A model generated the notes under the pieces. The model did not search any database, was not told the DNA's origin, and was given only the letters and a program-made list of their open reading frames with translations. Shown here one piece after another: positions 43,714 through 51,325 of a stretch of DNA of 64,000 nucleotides. The DNA is from Corynebacterium suedekumii (GTDB taxonomy: Bacteria > Actinomycetota > Actinomycetes > Mycobacteriales > Mycobacteriaceae), in contig NZ_CP126970.1 of assembly GCF_030252185.1 (NCBI RefSeq), positions 558,001 through 622,000 of the forward strand, written 5' to 3'. Position 1 is the stretch's first letter, and every line of letters starts with the position of its first letter. The position numbers and the translations under genes are program-made.

Positions 43714-44784
43714 TTGACTATTTATCTCATCGTCACCGCACCGCCAGCCGAGGTCGCGACACTACGGCCATTACACCTCATCGCGCGATCCTCGCCACCG
43801 CCCTCCTCCGGGCTCAGCAGTGACCTGTCCTCCACCGTCCCAACCGTCGACCCGGCCGCCAACCTGCCACAGACCTTCGACCTCCAGTCCCACCGCTTCG
43901 GCCGCGGCGAATGGACCGAGGAATCCGCCCTGGGCCTGGTCGAATTCCAGAAGCTGGACGTCACCACCCTCGAGTTCGACATCGTCATCTCCGCCGACGG
44001 CGTACCTGTCGTGTGGCACGATCCGGTCATCCAGGCCGACAAGTGCACCGACACCTCCCCCGTCGGTGGTGACGACCCGGACTTCCCCTACGTCGGCGAC
44101 CTGGTCAGGGACCTGACCTGGGCCCAGCTGCAGACGCTCAACTGCAACCTCCCGCTTCCGGGTCACCCGGACGCCGTCCACCCCGAGACGAACCAGCTCC
44201 TCCAGCTGCGCGACGTCTTCGAGCTGACCCGTGACGACGATGCGGTCCACTACAACATCGAGACCAAGATCGAGGGGGAGGACCGGGAGCGCTCCGCCAC
44301 CCCGGAGCAGTTCGTCGACGCGATCCTCCCGGTCATCGAGGAGTACGGCGTTTCCGGACGCACCATGATCCAGTCCTTCGACTGGCGCTCCCTCCCCCTC
44401 GTGCGTGCCCAGGCCCCGGAGATTCCGCTGGTCCTGCTGTGGGACGAATCCACCTGGTTCGAGGGATCCCCGTGGATCGGCGAGGTCGACCACGCGGCCG
44501 TGGACGGCGACATCATCGCCGCCGCCAGGCAGCTGGACGTCCAGGTGCTGTCGCCGGGATACGCCCAGCCCTACGGTGCGAACGCCGGCGACGCGGACTA
44601 CCACCCGGTGGCCACCCCGGAGTTCATCGCCGCCGCCCACGCCAACGGACTCATGGTCGTGCCGTGGACCATCAACGACGAATCCACCATGCGCGAGCAG
44701 ATCGAGGCAGGCGTGGACGGCATCATCACCGATTACCCGTCCCGCCTGGCCGCCGTCCTCGACGAGCTCGGTATCGGGTACTGA
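43714..44784 (+). CDS. Glycerophosphodiester phosphodiesterase family protein
   Basis: A 356-residue GDPD-fold protein. QSHRFGRGEWTEES contains the first catalytic histidine, LEFDIVISADGVPVVWHDP the metal ligands and second histidine, and NIETKIEGE another glutamate. It ends with PWTINDESTMREQIEAGVDG and IITDYPSRL, the GDPD ending. It probably hydrolyses glycerophosphodiesters. The N-terminus is doubtful: a TTG start gives an unusual 45-residue leader without a clear signal peptide, whereas exported family members have one. A frameshift near the start or a downstream start is possible. Confidence 0.82.
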   Translation: MTIYLIVTAPPAEVATLRPLHLIARSSPPPSSGLSSDLSSTVPTVDPAANLPQTFDLQSHRFGRGEWTEESALGLVEFQKLDVTTLEFDIVISADGVPVVWHDPVIQADKCTDTSPVGGDDPDFPYVGDLVRDLTWAQLQTLNCNLPLPGHPDAVHPETNQLLQLRDVFELTRDDDAVHYNIETKIEGEDRERSATPEQFVDAILPVIEEYGVSGRTMIQSFDWRSLPLVRAQAPEIPLVLLWDESTWFEGSPWIGEVDHAAVDGDIIAAARQLDVQVLSPGYAQPYGANAGDADYHPVATPEFIAAAHANGLMVVPWTINDESTMREQIEAGVDGIITDYPSRLAAVLDELGIGY

Positions 44785-44785
44785 C

Positions 44786-46108
44786 CTACAGGTTGCGGCC
44801 GAGGGCCTGGATGTTCCAGCCCGCGTCCTGCCACGCCTGAACGGGCAGGACGTTCCGGCCGTCGATGATGACCTTGTTGTTCACCAGCTCGCCGGTGGCA
44901 ACCGGGTCCAGGTCACGGAACTGCTGCCACTCAGTGGCCAGGACGACGATGTCGGCCTCGTCGAGGGCCTCCTCGACGGTCTCCGCGTAGTCGAGCGTCG
45001 GGAAGACCTTGCGGGCGTTGTCCATCGCCTCCGGGTCGTAGACGCTCACGGCGGCGCCGGCCAGGGACAGCGAACCCGCCACCGACAGGGCCGGGGAGTC
45101 GCGCACATCATCCGAGTTCGGCTTGAAGGCCGCACCGAGGACGGTGACCCGCTTGCCCAGCAGGTTGCCTCCCGACAGCTTGCGGGTCAGGTGGACCACG
45201 CGGTCCCGGCGCCGCATGTTGACCGCGTCGACCTCGCGGAGGAACGTGAGCGCGTCATCCGCGCCCAGTTCACCGGCCCGCGCCATGAACGCCCGGATGT
45301 CCTTCGGTAGACAGCCACCGCCGAAACCGAGGCCCGCGCCGAGGAACTTCCGGCCGATGCGCTCATCGAAACCGATGGCGTCCGCCAGGGCGGTGATGTC
45401 ACCGCCCGAGGACTCGCACACCTCGGACACGGCGTTGATGAAGGAGATCTTCGTGGCCAGGAACGCGTTCGCCGAGACCTTCACCAGCTCCGCGGTCGGC
45501 AGGTCCATGACCAGGAACGGGGTGCCCTGGCTGATCGGGGTGGCATACACCTCGCGGGCCACCTCCTCCGCGCGCGACTCCTCCTTGCGCACGCCGAGGA
45601 CGATGCGGTCCGGGGTGATCGTGTCCTTCACGGCGTAGCCCTCGCGGAGGAACTCCGGGTTCCAGGCGATCTCCACCGTCGTTCCCGGGCGGGCCAGCTC
45701 ATCGGCCAGTTCCTGCAGCTCCGCGGCGGTACCCACCGGCACGGTCGACTTGCCCAGGATGATGTGGTCACCCTCGAGCAACGGCACCAGGTCCTGGACC
45801 ACGGCGCGGACGTAGGTCATGTCCGCGGCGTAGGAGCCCCGCTTCTGGGGCGTGCCCACCCCGAGGAAGTGCACGTTGGCGAACCGTGCCGCCTCCGCGT
45901 AATCGGTGGTGAAGTCGAGTCGACCGGCCTCCAGATTGCGGGTGAGCACCTCCGGCAGCCCGGGCTCGTAGAACGGGACCGTGCCCGCCTTGAGCGACTC
46001 AATCTTGGCGGTGTCCACGTCCACGCCGAGCACATCATGGCCGAGTTCCGCCATGCACGCCGCGTGGGTCGCACCCAGGTATCCGGTGCCGATCACAGTC
46101 ATACGCAT
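44786..46108 (-). CDS. ugd: UDP-glucose 6-dehydrogenase
   Basis: A 440-residue NAD-dependent enzyme converting UDP-glucose to UDP-glucuronate. The Rossmann motif VIGTGYLGATHAAC is at the N-terminus; GKSTVPVGTA, AWNPEFLREG and GLGFGGGCLPKD (catalytic cysteine at about residue 261) are all present. The ATG at 46108 is eight bases after a TACAGT -10, so the mRNA is probably leaderless. It lies next to dcd as in C. glutamicum. Confidence 0.95.
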   Translation of the reverse strand: MRMTVIGTGYLGATHAACMAELGHDVLGVDVDTAKIESLKAGTVPFYEPGLPEVLTRNLEAGRLDFTTDYAEAARFANVHFLGVGTPQKRGSYAADMTYVRAVVQDLVPLLEGDHIILGKSTVPVGTAAELQELADELARPGTTVEIAWNPEFLREGYAVKDTITPDRIVLGVRKEESRAEEVAREVYATPISQGTPFLVMDLPTAELVKVSANAFLATKISFINAVSEVCESSGGDITALADAIGFDERIGRKFLGAGLGFGGGCLPKDIRAFMARAGELGADDALTFLREVDAVNMRRRDRVVHLTRKLSGGNLLGKRVTVLGAAFKPNSDDVRDSPALSVAGSLSLAGAAVSVYDPEAMDNARKVFPTLDYAETVEEALDEADIVVLATEWQQFRDLDPVATGELVNNKVIIDGRNVLPVQAWQDAGWNIQALGRNL

Positions 46109-46116
46109 GAGGAGGT

Positions 46117-46122
46117 ACTGTA
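46117..46122 (-). promoter_or_regulatory. -10 element TACAGT of ugd (leaderless)
   Basis: TACAGT on the minus strand, eight bases upstream of the ATG, with no ribosome site between. Confidence 0.6.
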
Positions 46123-46185
46123 CCCCGCTCACATGAACATGAGTTTAAATTGTGCTGAAACGATGGCGCGCTTCTCGCGACCGGA

Positions 46186-46749
46186 TCAGCGGAAGTTGAG
46201 GTACGACTTCGACGGGGTCGGCCCCCGCTGCCCCTGATACTTCGACCCCAGCGCACCGCTGCCGTAGGGGGTCTCCGCCGGCGAGGACATCGTGAACAGC
46301 GCCAGCTGACCGACCTTCATCCCCGGCCACAGCGTCATCGGCAGGTTCGCCACATTCGACAGCTCCAGGGTGATGTAGCCCGAGAACCCGGGGTCGATGA
46401 ACCCGGCGGTGGAGTGCGTGAGCAGGCCGAGGCGGCCCAGGGAGGATTTACCCTCCAGGCGGCCGGCGAGATCTGTCGGCAGGGTGAACTTCTCCAGGGT
46501 GGAGGCCAGGACGAACTCGCCGGGGTGGAGCACGAAGGACTCCCCCTCGGCGACCTCGACGAGGCTGGTCAGCTCATCCTGCTGCAGCTTCGGATCGATG
46601 TGGGTGTACTTCGAGTTGTTGAACACCCGGAAGAACTTGTCCATGCGCACGTCCACGCTCGACGGCTGGATGTTGGCGGGGTCGAAGGGCTCGATACCCA
46701 ACGCGCCGGAGTCGACGGCGGAACGGATGTCACGATCGGAGAGAAGCAC
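46186..46749 (-). CDS. dcd: dCTP deaminase
   Basis: A 187-residue enzyme that deaminates dCTP (some actinobacterial forms also hydrolyse the product to dUMP). [54 protein letters not shown] (with the catalytic glutamate following in TLELSN) and [14 protein letters not shown] are present, a full family match. The GTG at 46749 lies seven bases after TAGACT, so it is probably leaderless. It is divergent from tRNA-Gly. Confidence 0.96.
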   Translation of the reverse strand: MLLSDRDIRSAVDSGALGIEPFDPANIQPSSVDVRMDKFFRVFNNSKYTHIDPKLQQDELTSLVEVAEGESFVLHPGEFVLASTLEKFTLPTDLAGRLEGKSSLGRLGLLTHSTAGFIDPGFSGYITLELSNVANLPMTLWPGMKVGQLALFTMSSPAETPYGSGALGSKYQGQRGPTPSKSYLNFR

Positions 46750-46756
46750 GTCGGTC

Positions 46757-46762
46757 AGTCTA
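46757..46762 (-). promoter_or_regulatory. -10 element TAGACT of dcd (leaderless)
   Basis: A TAnnnT hexamer on the minus strand, seven bases before the GTG start. Confidence 0.6.
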
Positions 46763-46846
46763 CGGTACCCGGCCCCTCGAGGACCCAGCTGTCCGCACCC
46801 CACGGGCACAGTGCTAAACTTCCTCGGTAGCTCCTCCCGAGCAGCT

Positions 46847-46917
46847 GCCGGCGTAGTTTAGTGGTAGAACATCAGCTTCCCAAGCTGAGAGTGCGAGTTC
46901 GATTCTCGTCGCCGGCT
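46847..46917 (+). tRNA. tRNA-Gly (anticodon CCC)
   Basis: Cloverleaf with a 7-bp acceptor stem (GCCGGCG with CGCCGGC), D arm GTAGTTTAGTGGTAGAAC, anticodon loop TTCCCAA on a TCAGC/GCTGA stem giving anticodon CCC, and GTTCGATTC T arm. The 3' CCA is encoded (46918-46920). A hairpin terminator follows. No integrase or att-like repeat is seen next to it. Confidence 0.95.
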
Positions 46918-46925
46918 CCATTCAC

Positions 46926-46952
46926 GGCCCGCATGCCCACCGCATGCGGGCC
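46926..46952. terminator. Hairpin terminator after tRNA-Gly
   Basis: GGCCCGCATGC pairs with GCATGCGGGCC (11 bp, 5-base loop), followed by ATTGTTGT, six bases past the encoded CCA. Confidence 0.8.
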
Positions 46953-47172
46953 ATTGTTGTGCCCCCACCCGGAAGTCACGCGGATTTCATCGCTCCTCGG
47001 CAAAAACCCAGGTGGATGCGGCAGGCCGATCAGATACGCGTGAATTCCGGGTGCCCCACCCCCACTGCCGGGCCCCGATATCCACCTTTCGAGCGCGCGG
47101 CGTACAACTTTCGAGTGCGCAGTCTCCACCTTTTTTGTGCGCAGCCGCGCACTGCGCACCTCGCCGGAAAGA

Positions 47173-47517
47173 TCAGCCCCGGAGGATCTTCTCCATCTTC
47201 TTGCCTTTGGCCAGTTCGTCGACAAGTTTGTCGGCCCAGCGGATCTGCTGCATGAGAGGGTCTTCGATGTCCTCGACACGTACGCCGCAGACGACGCCGG
47301 TGATCTGGTCGACGTGCGGGGTCATCGCGGGTGCCTGGGCGAAGAAGGCCCGGAGGTCACCGTCGAAGGTGCGCAGCTGCTCACTGTCGTAGCCGGTGAG
47401 CCAGGTGAGCACCTCCTCGAGCTCCTCGACGGTGCGGCCCTTGCGCTCGACCTTGGCCACGTAGAGGCGGTAGATGTCGGCCCACGGGTAGGCGAAGACC
47501 TTCTCCGGGGAGGCCAT
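47173..47517 (-). CDS. DUF2200 family protein
   Basis: A 114-residue protein matching DUF2200: KVFAYPWADIYRLYVAKVER, then EELEEVLTWLTGYD, VDQITGVVCGVRVEDI and a DKLVDELAKGKKMEKIL C-terminus. DUF2200 proteins are small, cytosolic and of unknown function. The ATG overlaps the stop of the VanW gene upstream (TGATG), so the two are translationally coupled. Confidence 0.88.
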   Translation of the reverse strand: MASPEKVFAYPWADIYRLYVAKVERKGRTVEELEEVLTWLTGYDSEQLRTFDGDLRAFFAQAPAMTPHVDQITGVVCGVRVEDIEDPLMQQIRWADKLVDELAKGKKMEKILRG

Positions 47518-49217
47518 CAGGAGCACCGCACGATCGGCTGCGGGTCGTAGACGGTGGTCTGGGTCTCGCGGGAGATCTCGTTGCCGGCGAGGTCGCGGAT
47601 GATGCGGGTGTCGGAGGTGGTGAAGCCGGGGGCACCGCCGGAGGGGATGCAGTCGGAGCCGGAGACGCGCTGCTCGCGGGGCTGGGTGGGTGCCCAGCGG
47701 CCGCCGTTGACGGATTCGACGGTGACGGTCTTGACGCCGGTGAGGGAGACGGTGACGTCGCCACCGCCGACGGAGGTCTCGATGCGCACCGGATACTGCG
47801 AGTTGTTGCGGAACTGCAGGTCGATCGCGCCCTCGAAGACGGTGGCCTCACGGCCGACCGGGTAGCGGGAGATGTAGTAGCTGTGCGCGGTGTGGGCGAC
47901 GTCCTCCATGCCGGCGAAGTAGGCGGCGTTGTAGAGGGTGGTGGCGAACTGGCTGATGCCACCGCCGACGGCCTCACCGGCGCGACCCTCGATGATGATG
48001 CCGCTCTCGACGTAGCCCTGGGCGGCTCCGCGGGGTCCGGTGTAGCCGTTGAGGGAGAAGGTGTCGCCGGGGGCGACGATCGCGCCGTTGACGGTGGAGG
48101 CCACGCGGGAGATGTTGATGCCGGAGGCCTCGGAGTAACCGGAGGTGGTGAAGGAGCCGACGGTCTCGTCGAAGGTGGCGGTCTGGGCCATCTCGGTGGT
48201 GAAGGTGGCCGGGTCGTCCTCGTAGGCGGCATCCCAGCGGCGCTGGTCCGGGTCGTCGGAGAGTACGCGGTCGGCGAAGCCTTCCGTGGTCTGCTCCCAG
48301 TTGATCTTCACGCCGTCGACCGACGGGGTGATCTGGCGGGAGCCGCCGGAGAAGCTGATCTGGGCGTTCTGGCGCTCGGACTCGGTGACCGCGAGCTGTT
48401 CCTCGAGGAGGATCTGGGCGGCCTCGGTGTTGACGTCGGTGCGCAGTGATTCACCGTCGGGGACGAAGGTGACCACGACGCCGAGGCGGTCCTGGGCGAT
48501 GGTGCCGGTGACGTCGTCCCGCCCGACGACCTCGATGGGGGTGGAGACGGCGTCGGCGGCCGGGCCTTCGGCGGCCTCCGTGACGGCATCCTCGCCGATG
48601 GCGGGTTCGGTGACCTCCGGTTCGACGCTCACGCCCTCGGGCCTGAGCCAGTCGGCGGTGACGGCGGAGCGCAGCTCCTCGCCGTCGACGGTCTGGCCGT
48701 TGACAGGGTCGGTGACGTCGACGCGGCCGTCGACAAGCGCGACGGCGCCGTCGGCGGGTTCGCGGGAGAGTTCACCACGGACCCGGTCGAGCTCGGGGGT
48801 CAGCAGTGCCTCGTCGATGTCTGAGACAATCTCAGCTTCGCGCTCGGTGCCGAAGAGGCCGCCGAGGCGGACGAGCGGGTTGAGGGACTCGGTGCCCAGC
48901 TGGTCGACGGTCTCGTCCCAGTTGATGGACAGTCCGGCCTGCGCGGGGATGAAAGACGAGGTCATGTCCCCGGCGGTGGCCTCGGCGGGCTCGTCGACGA
49001 CGCCACCGAGCTCGCGTTCAAGGGTCTCGCGGGCCCCCGACGGGCTCATACCGCCCACGGCAATCCCGCCGACGGTCGTGCCGCGGGGAACATCGCCCCT
49101 GGTCAGCGCGTAATCCACGCCGTAGGCGATGCCGAAGACGGCCAGCAGACCGACGATGACACCGATGAGGACCCGGGCACCTCGCCCGCCCGAATCCCGG
49201 CTCTTTGACTCACTCAC
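47517..49217 (-). CDS. VanW family cell-wall protein
   Basis: A 566-residue envelope protein. A single transmembrane helix (about residues 18-38) anchors a large extracytoplasmic part with YoaR-like beta-domains (PRGTTVGGIAVGGMSPSGAR). A VanW domain at about 365-500 holds NISRVASTVNGAIVAPGDTF, GGISQFATTLYNAAYFAGM and SYYISRYPVGREATVF. VanW and YoaR bind or modify peptidoglycan-linked polymers; the exact activity is unknown. The GTG at 49217 is seven bases after a TACTGT -10, so a leaderless start is preferred over GTG 49226. Confidence 0.88.
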   Translation of the reverse strand: MSESKSRDSGGRGARVLIGVIVGLLAVFGIAYGVDYALTRGDVPRGTTVGGIAVGGMSPSGARETLERELGGVVDEPAEATAGDMTSSFIPAQAGLSINWDETVDQLGTESLNPLVRLGGLFGTEREAEIVSDIDEALLTPELDRVRGELSREPADGAVALVDGRVDVTDPVNGQTVDGEELRSAVTADWLRPEGVSVEPEVTEPAIGEDAVTEAAEGPAADAVSTPIEVVGRDDVTGTIAQDRLGVVVTFVPDGESLRTDVNTEAAQILLEEQLAVTESERQNAQISFSGGSRQITPSVDGVKINWEQTTEGFADRVLSDDPDQRRWDAAYEDDPATFTTEMAQTATFDETVGSFTTSGYSEASGINISRVASTVNGAIVAPGDTFSLNGYTGPRGAAQGYVESGIIIEGRAGEAVGGGISQFATTLYNAAYFAGMEDVAHTAHSYYISRYPVGREATVFEGAIDLQFRNNSQYPVRIETSVGGGDVTVSLTGVKTVTVESVNGGRWAPTQPREQRVSGSDCIPSGGAPGFTTSDTRIIRDLAGNEISRETQTTVYDPQPIVRCS

Positions 49218-49224
49218 ACGTCTC

Positions 49225-49230
49225 ACAGTA
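49225..49230 (-). promoter_or_regulatory. -10 element TACTGT of the VanW gene (leaderless)
   Basis: A TAnnnT hexamer on the minus strand overlapping the alternative upstream GTG; the chosen GTG is seven bases further on. Confidence 0.55.
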
Positions 49231-49269
49231 ATTGCCGAAACGAGAAATACCTACTTATACGGGGAAAAA

Positions 49270-50451
49270 CTAGAAGCCTGACTCACGCTGCTGGAGTCGG
49301 ACCCGTTGCGCCGATTCGGCGATCTGCCCGGCGGGGATCTGGCCGGTGTTGATCGCCGCCACCACCGCGTCGATGACCGCCGGGAAGTCGGTGACGTTGG
49401 AGAACAGCGCCTGATCGGCTCCCGCGCCGAGTGCCAGGGACACCGCCAACGGGAGGGGGTGCCGGTCGGTGATGGCCCGCATCCCGGACAGGTCGTCGGT
49501 GTAGATGAGGCCGTCGAAGGGCACCCCACCCGGGTAGTCGCCGCTGCGGAGCAGGTCGTAGGCCGCCGGCTCGAGGGTCGAGGGGGTCTGGCCGTCACCG
49601 AGGCCGGGCACCACCATGTGGCCGACCATGACGGCGGCGGGAACATCCGCCAGCGCCACGGTGTAGGGCACGAGGTCGTGGGCCTTGAGCTGGTCCAGCG
49701 GCGGGGTCACCGCGAGCTCGTGGTGGGTGTCGCCGCTGGCCTGCCCGTGGCCTGGGAAGTGCTTGTACACCGGCACGATACCGGCGGCACGCAGCCCCTG
49801 GGCGAAGGCCGCACCGTACTCGCCGGCCACATGCGGGTCGCGGGAGAAGGAGCGGTCGCCGACGACCTCCAGGGCGGCGGTGTCCACGTCGAGCACGGGC
49901 GCGAAGTTGACGGTCACGCCGTGCCAGCGCAGGGAATTGCCCAGGTGACGGGCATGTTCCTCCACCTGCTGCGGCGTCATCGTCTCCGCGAGGTGGCGCG
50001 GGGAGTAGCGGGGTCCGAGGATTCCGGAGTGCCGCTGAACCCGCCCGCCCTCGAAGTCGATGGACACGGAGAACGGCCGGCCGACGGCTTCGCGCAGGGC
50101 GACGATGTTGCGCCCCGGTGTGGTGAGCAGCTCCGGGTTGGCCCAGCTGGTGATGAAGATGCCGCCGGCACCCTCCTGGAGTTTCGCCAGCGCGTCGTCG
50201 TAGTCGGTCACGCCGACGACCATGAGCGAGGCCACCTGCGCGCGCTGCTCCTCCGGGGTCAGGGGGACGCTTTTCTGCGCCGTCGTGCCCCGCCCCACCT
50301 TCGGCGCCTGCGGCGCCGCTTCGGGCGCCGCAGTGGCGCTGGTGGGGGTCGAGGGCGGCGTCGATACGCTGTCGGATCCGCCCGGGGAGCAGGCGGCCAG
50401 GAGGGTGGACACGGTGACGGCGGCGACGAGCCGACCTACGGCGTGGCGCAT
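49270..50451 (-). CDS. nagA2: GH3 beta-N-acetylglucosaminidase lipoprotein
   Basis: A 393-residue exported glycosidase. A lipobox (LLAAC, cysteine at about residue 21) is followed by a Ser/Thr/Pro-rich linker and the GH3 domain. SIDFEGGRVQRH binds substrate, KHFPGHGQASGDTHHEL (about residue 227) holds the catalytic His/Asp dyad of NagZ-type enzymes, and IYTDDLSGMRAI carries the conserved nucleophile aspartate. It cleaves terminal N-acetylglucosamine, probably in cell-wall turnover. The equivalent C. glutamicum gene, at the same position beside this locus, is nagA2; the symbol is by synteny. Confidence 0.9.
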   Translation of the reverse strand: MRHAVGRLVAAVTVSTLLAACSPGGSDSVSTPPSTPTSATAAPEAAPQAPKVGRGTTAQKSVPLTPEEQRAQVASLMVVGVTDYDDALAKLQEGAGGIFITSWANPELLTTPGRNIVALREAVGRPFSVSIDFEGGRVQRHSGILGPRYSPRHLAETMTPQQVEEHARHLGNSLRWHGVTVNFAPVLDVDTAALEVVGDRSFSRDPHVAGEYGAAFAQGLRAAGIVPVYKHFPGHGQASGDTHHELAVTPPLDQLKAHDLVPYTVALADVPAAVMVGHMVVPGLGDGQTPSTLEPAAYDLLRSGDYPGGVPFDGLIYTDDLSGMRAITDRHPLPLAVSLALGAGADQALFSNVTDFPAVIDAVVAAINTGQIPAGQIAESAQRVRLQQRESGF

Positions 50452-50586
50452 GGGGTCCCTCCCTCGTGACGGTGGTGCGGTGATATTCCAGAGGAGACTG
50501 TACCGCGCGGCATCGGCACGGCCCAGACCTGGCGATACACTTAAGCAGAAGACAAGTTTTCTCCTATCCGGGATTGAGGACCGCAC

Positions 50587-51093
50587 GTGACCGACGACCA
50601 GAACCGGCAGACGACCATGCTCATCGCCTTCGACGGGTCACGGGAGGCGAAACGTGCCATGAGCTACGCCGCCCAGCTGCTCGTGCCCACCCACGTGGAG
50701 ATCCTCACCGCCTGGGAGCCCCTGCACCGCACCGCCGCCCGCACCGTCGGTATGTCGGGCCTGCACCAGGCGGAGTGGGTGGCCAGCTCCGCCGAGGACG
50801 ACCCCGCCTACGCCGACGCCCGGGAGACCTGCCGGGAGGGCGTCCTGCTCGCCGAGTCCCTCGGGCTGGAGCCGCGGGCCCACATGGTCGAGTCGGAGAC
50901 GTCGGTGTGGTCGGCGATCGTGGATGCGGCCCGGGAGCTGCGCCCGGACGTCATCGTCACCGGCACCCGGGCTGTCAGTGGCTGGCGGTCCCTGTGGCAG
51001 CCGTCCACCGCCGGCAGTGTCCTGCAGAACGCCGGCATTCCGGTGTTCATCGTGCCGCCGGAGCAGGAGACCGAATCCGGCGCCGAGTCCTGA
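50587..51093 (+). CDS. Universal stress protein (UspA family)
   Basis: A 168-residue cytosolic protein with one USP domain. IAFDGSREAKRAMSYAAQLL near the start and the nucleotide-binding pattern VTGTRAVSGWRSLWQPSTAG, followed by SVLQNAGIPVFIVP, match ATP-binding USPs (G-x2-G-x9-GS type). The GTG start at 50587 has TTGAGGA upstream. It is divergent from the GH3 gene. Confidence 0.9.
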   Translation: MTDDQNRQTTMLIAFDGSREAKRAMSYAAQLLVPTHVEILTAWEPLHRTAARTVGMSGLHQAEWVASSAEDDPAYADARETCREGVLLAESLGLEPRAHMVESETSVWSAIVDAARELRPDVIVTGTRAVSGWRSLWQPSTAGSVLQNAGIPVFIVPPEQETESGAES

Positions 51094-51107
51094 TAGGATC
51101 TGCACCC

Positions 51108-51305
51108 ATGTCACGCAGCTCCGAATCCGTCAACCGCCGCGCCCTGGGCTCGGCGGTCGCCAGCACGGTCGTCGGTGTGGCCCTCGGCGTCGTCTCCGTG
51201 ATCGGCATCGCCTCCTTCTCCGGGCAGGACTCCGTGCCGCAGGGCAACGCCGTCCCCGCCGATGACGCCCTGCTCGGCGGCCCCGAGTACGGCACCCGCG
51301 GCTGA
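51108..51305 (+). CDS. DUF2613 small membrane-associated protein
   Basis: A 65-residue protein with one hydrophobic helix (AVASTVVGVALGVVSVIGIA, about residues 17-37) and a short polar C-terminus, typical of the actinobacterial DUF2613 family. Function unknown. A TAGGAT -10 hexamer (51094-51099) ends eight bases before the ATG, so the transcript is probably leaderless. It directly precedes the arabinosyltransferase gene. Confidence 0.8.
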   Translation: MSRSSESVNRRALGSAVASTVVGVALGVVSVIGIASFSGQDSVPQGNAVPADDALLGGPEYGTRG

Positions 51306-51325
51306 CGCGGCGACTCCCCACCGCC

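Noticed and set aside
46847..47173. tRNA-Gly as an attachment site of a genomic island
   Set aside because: No integrase, no repeat of the tRNA 3' end and normal core genes downstream.
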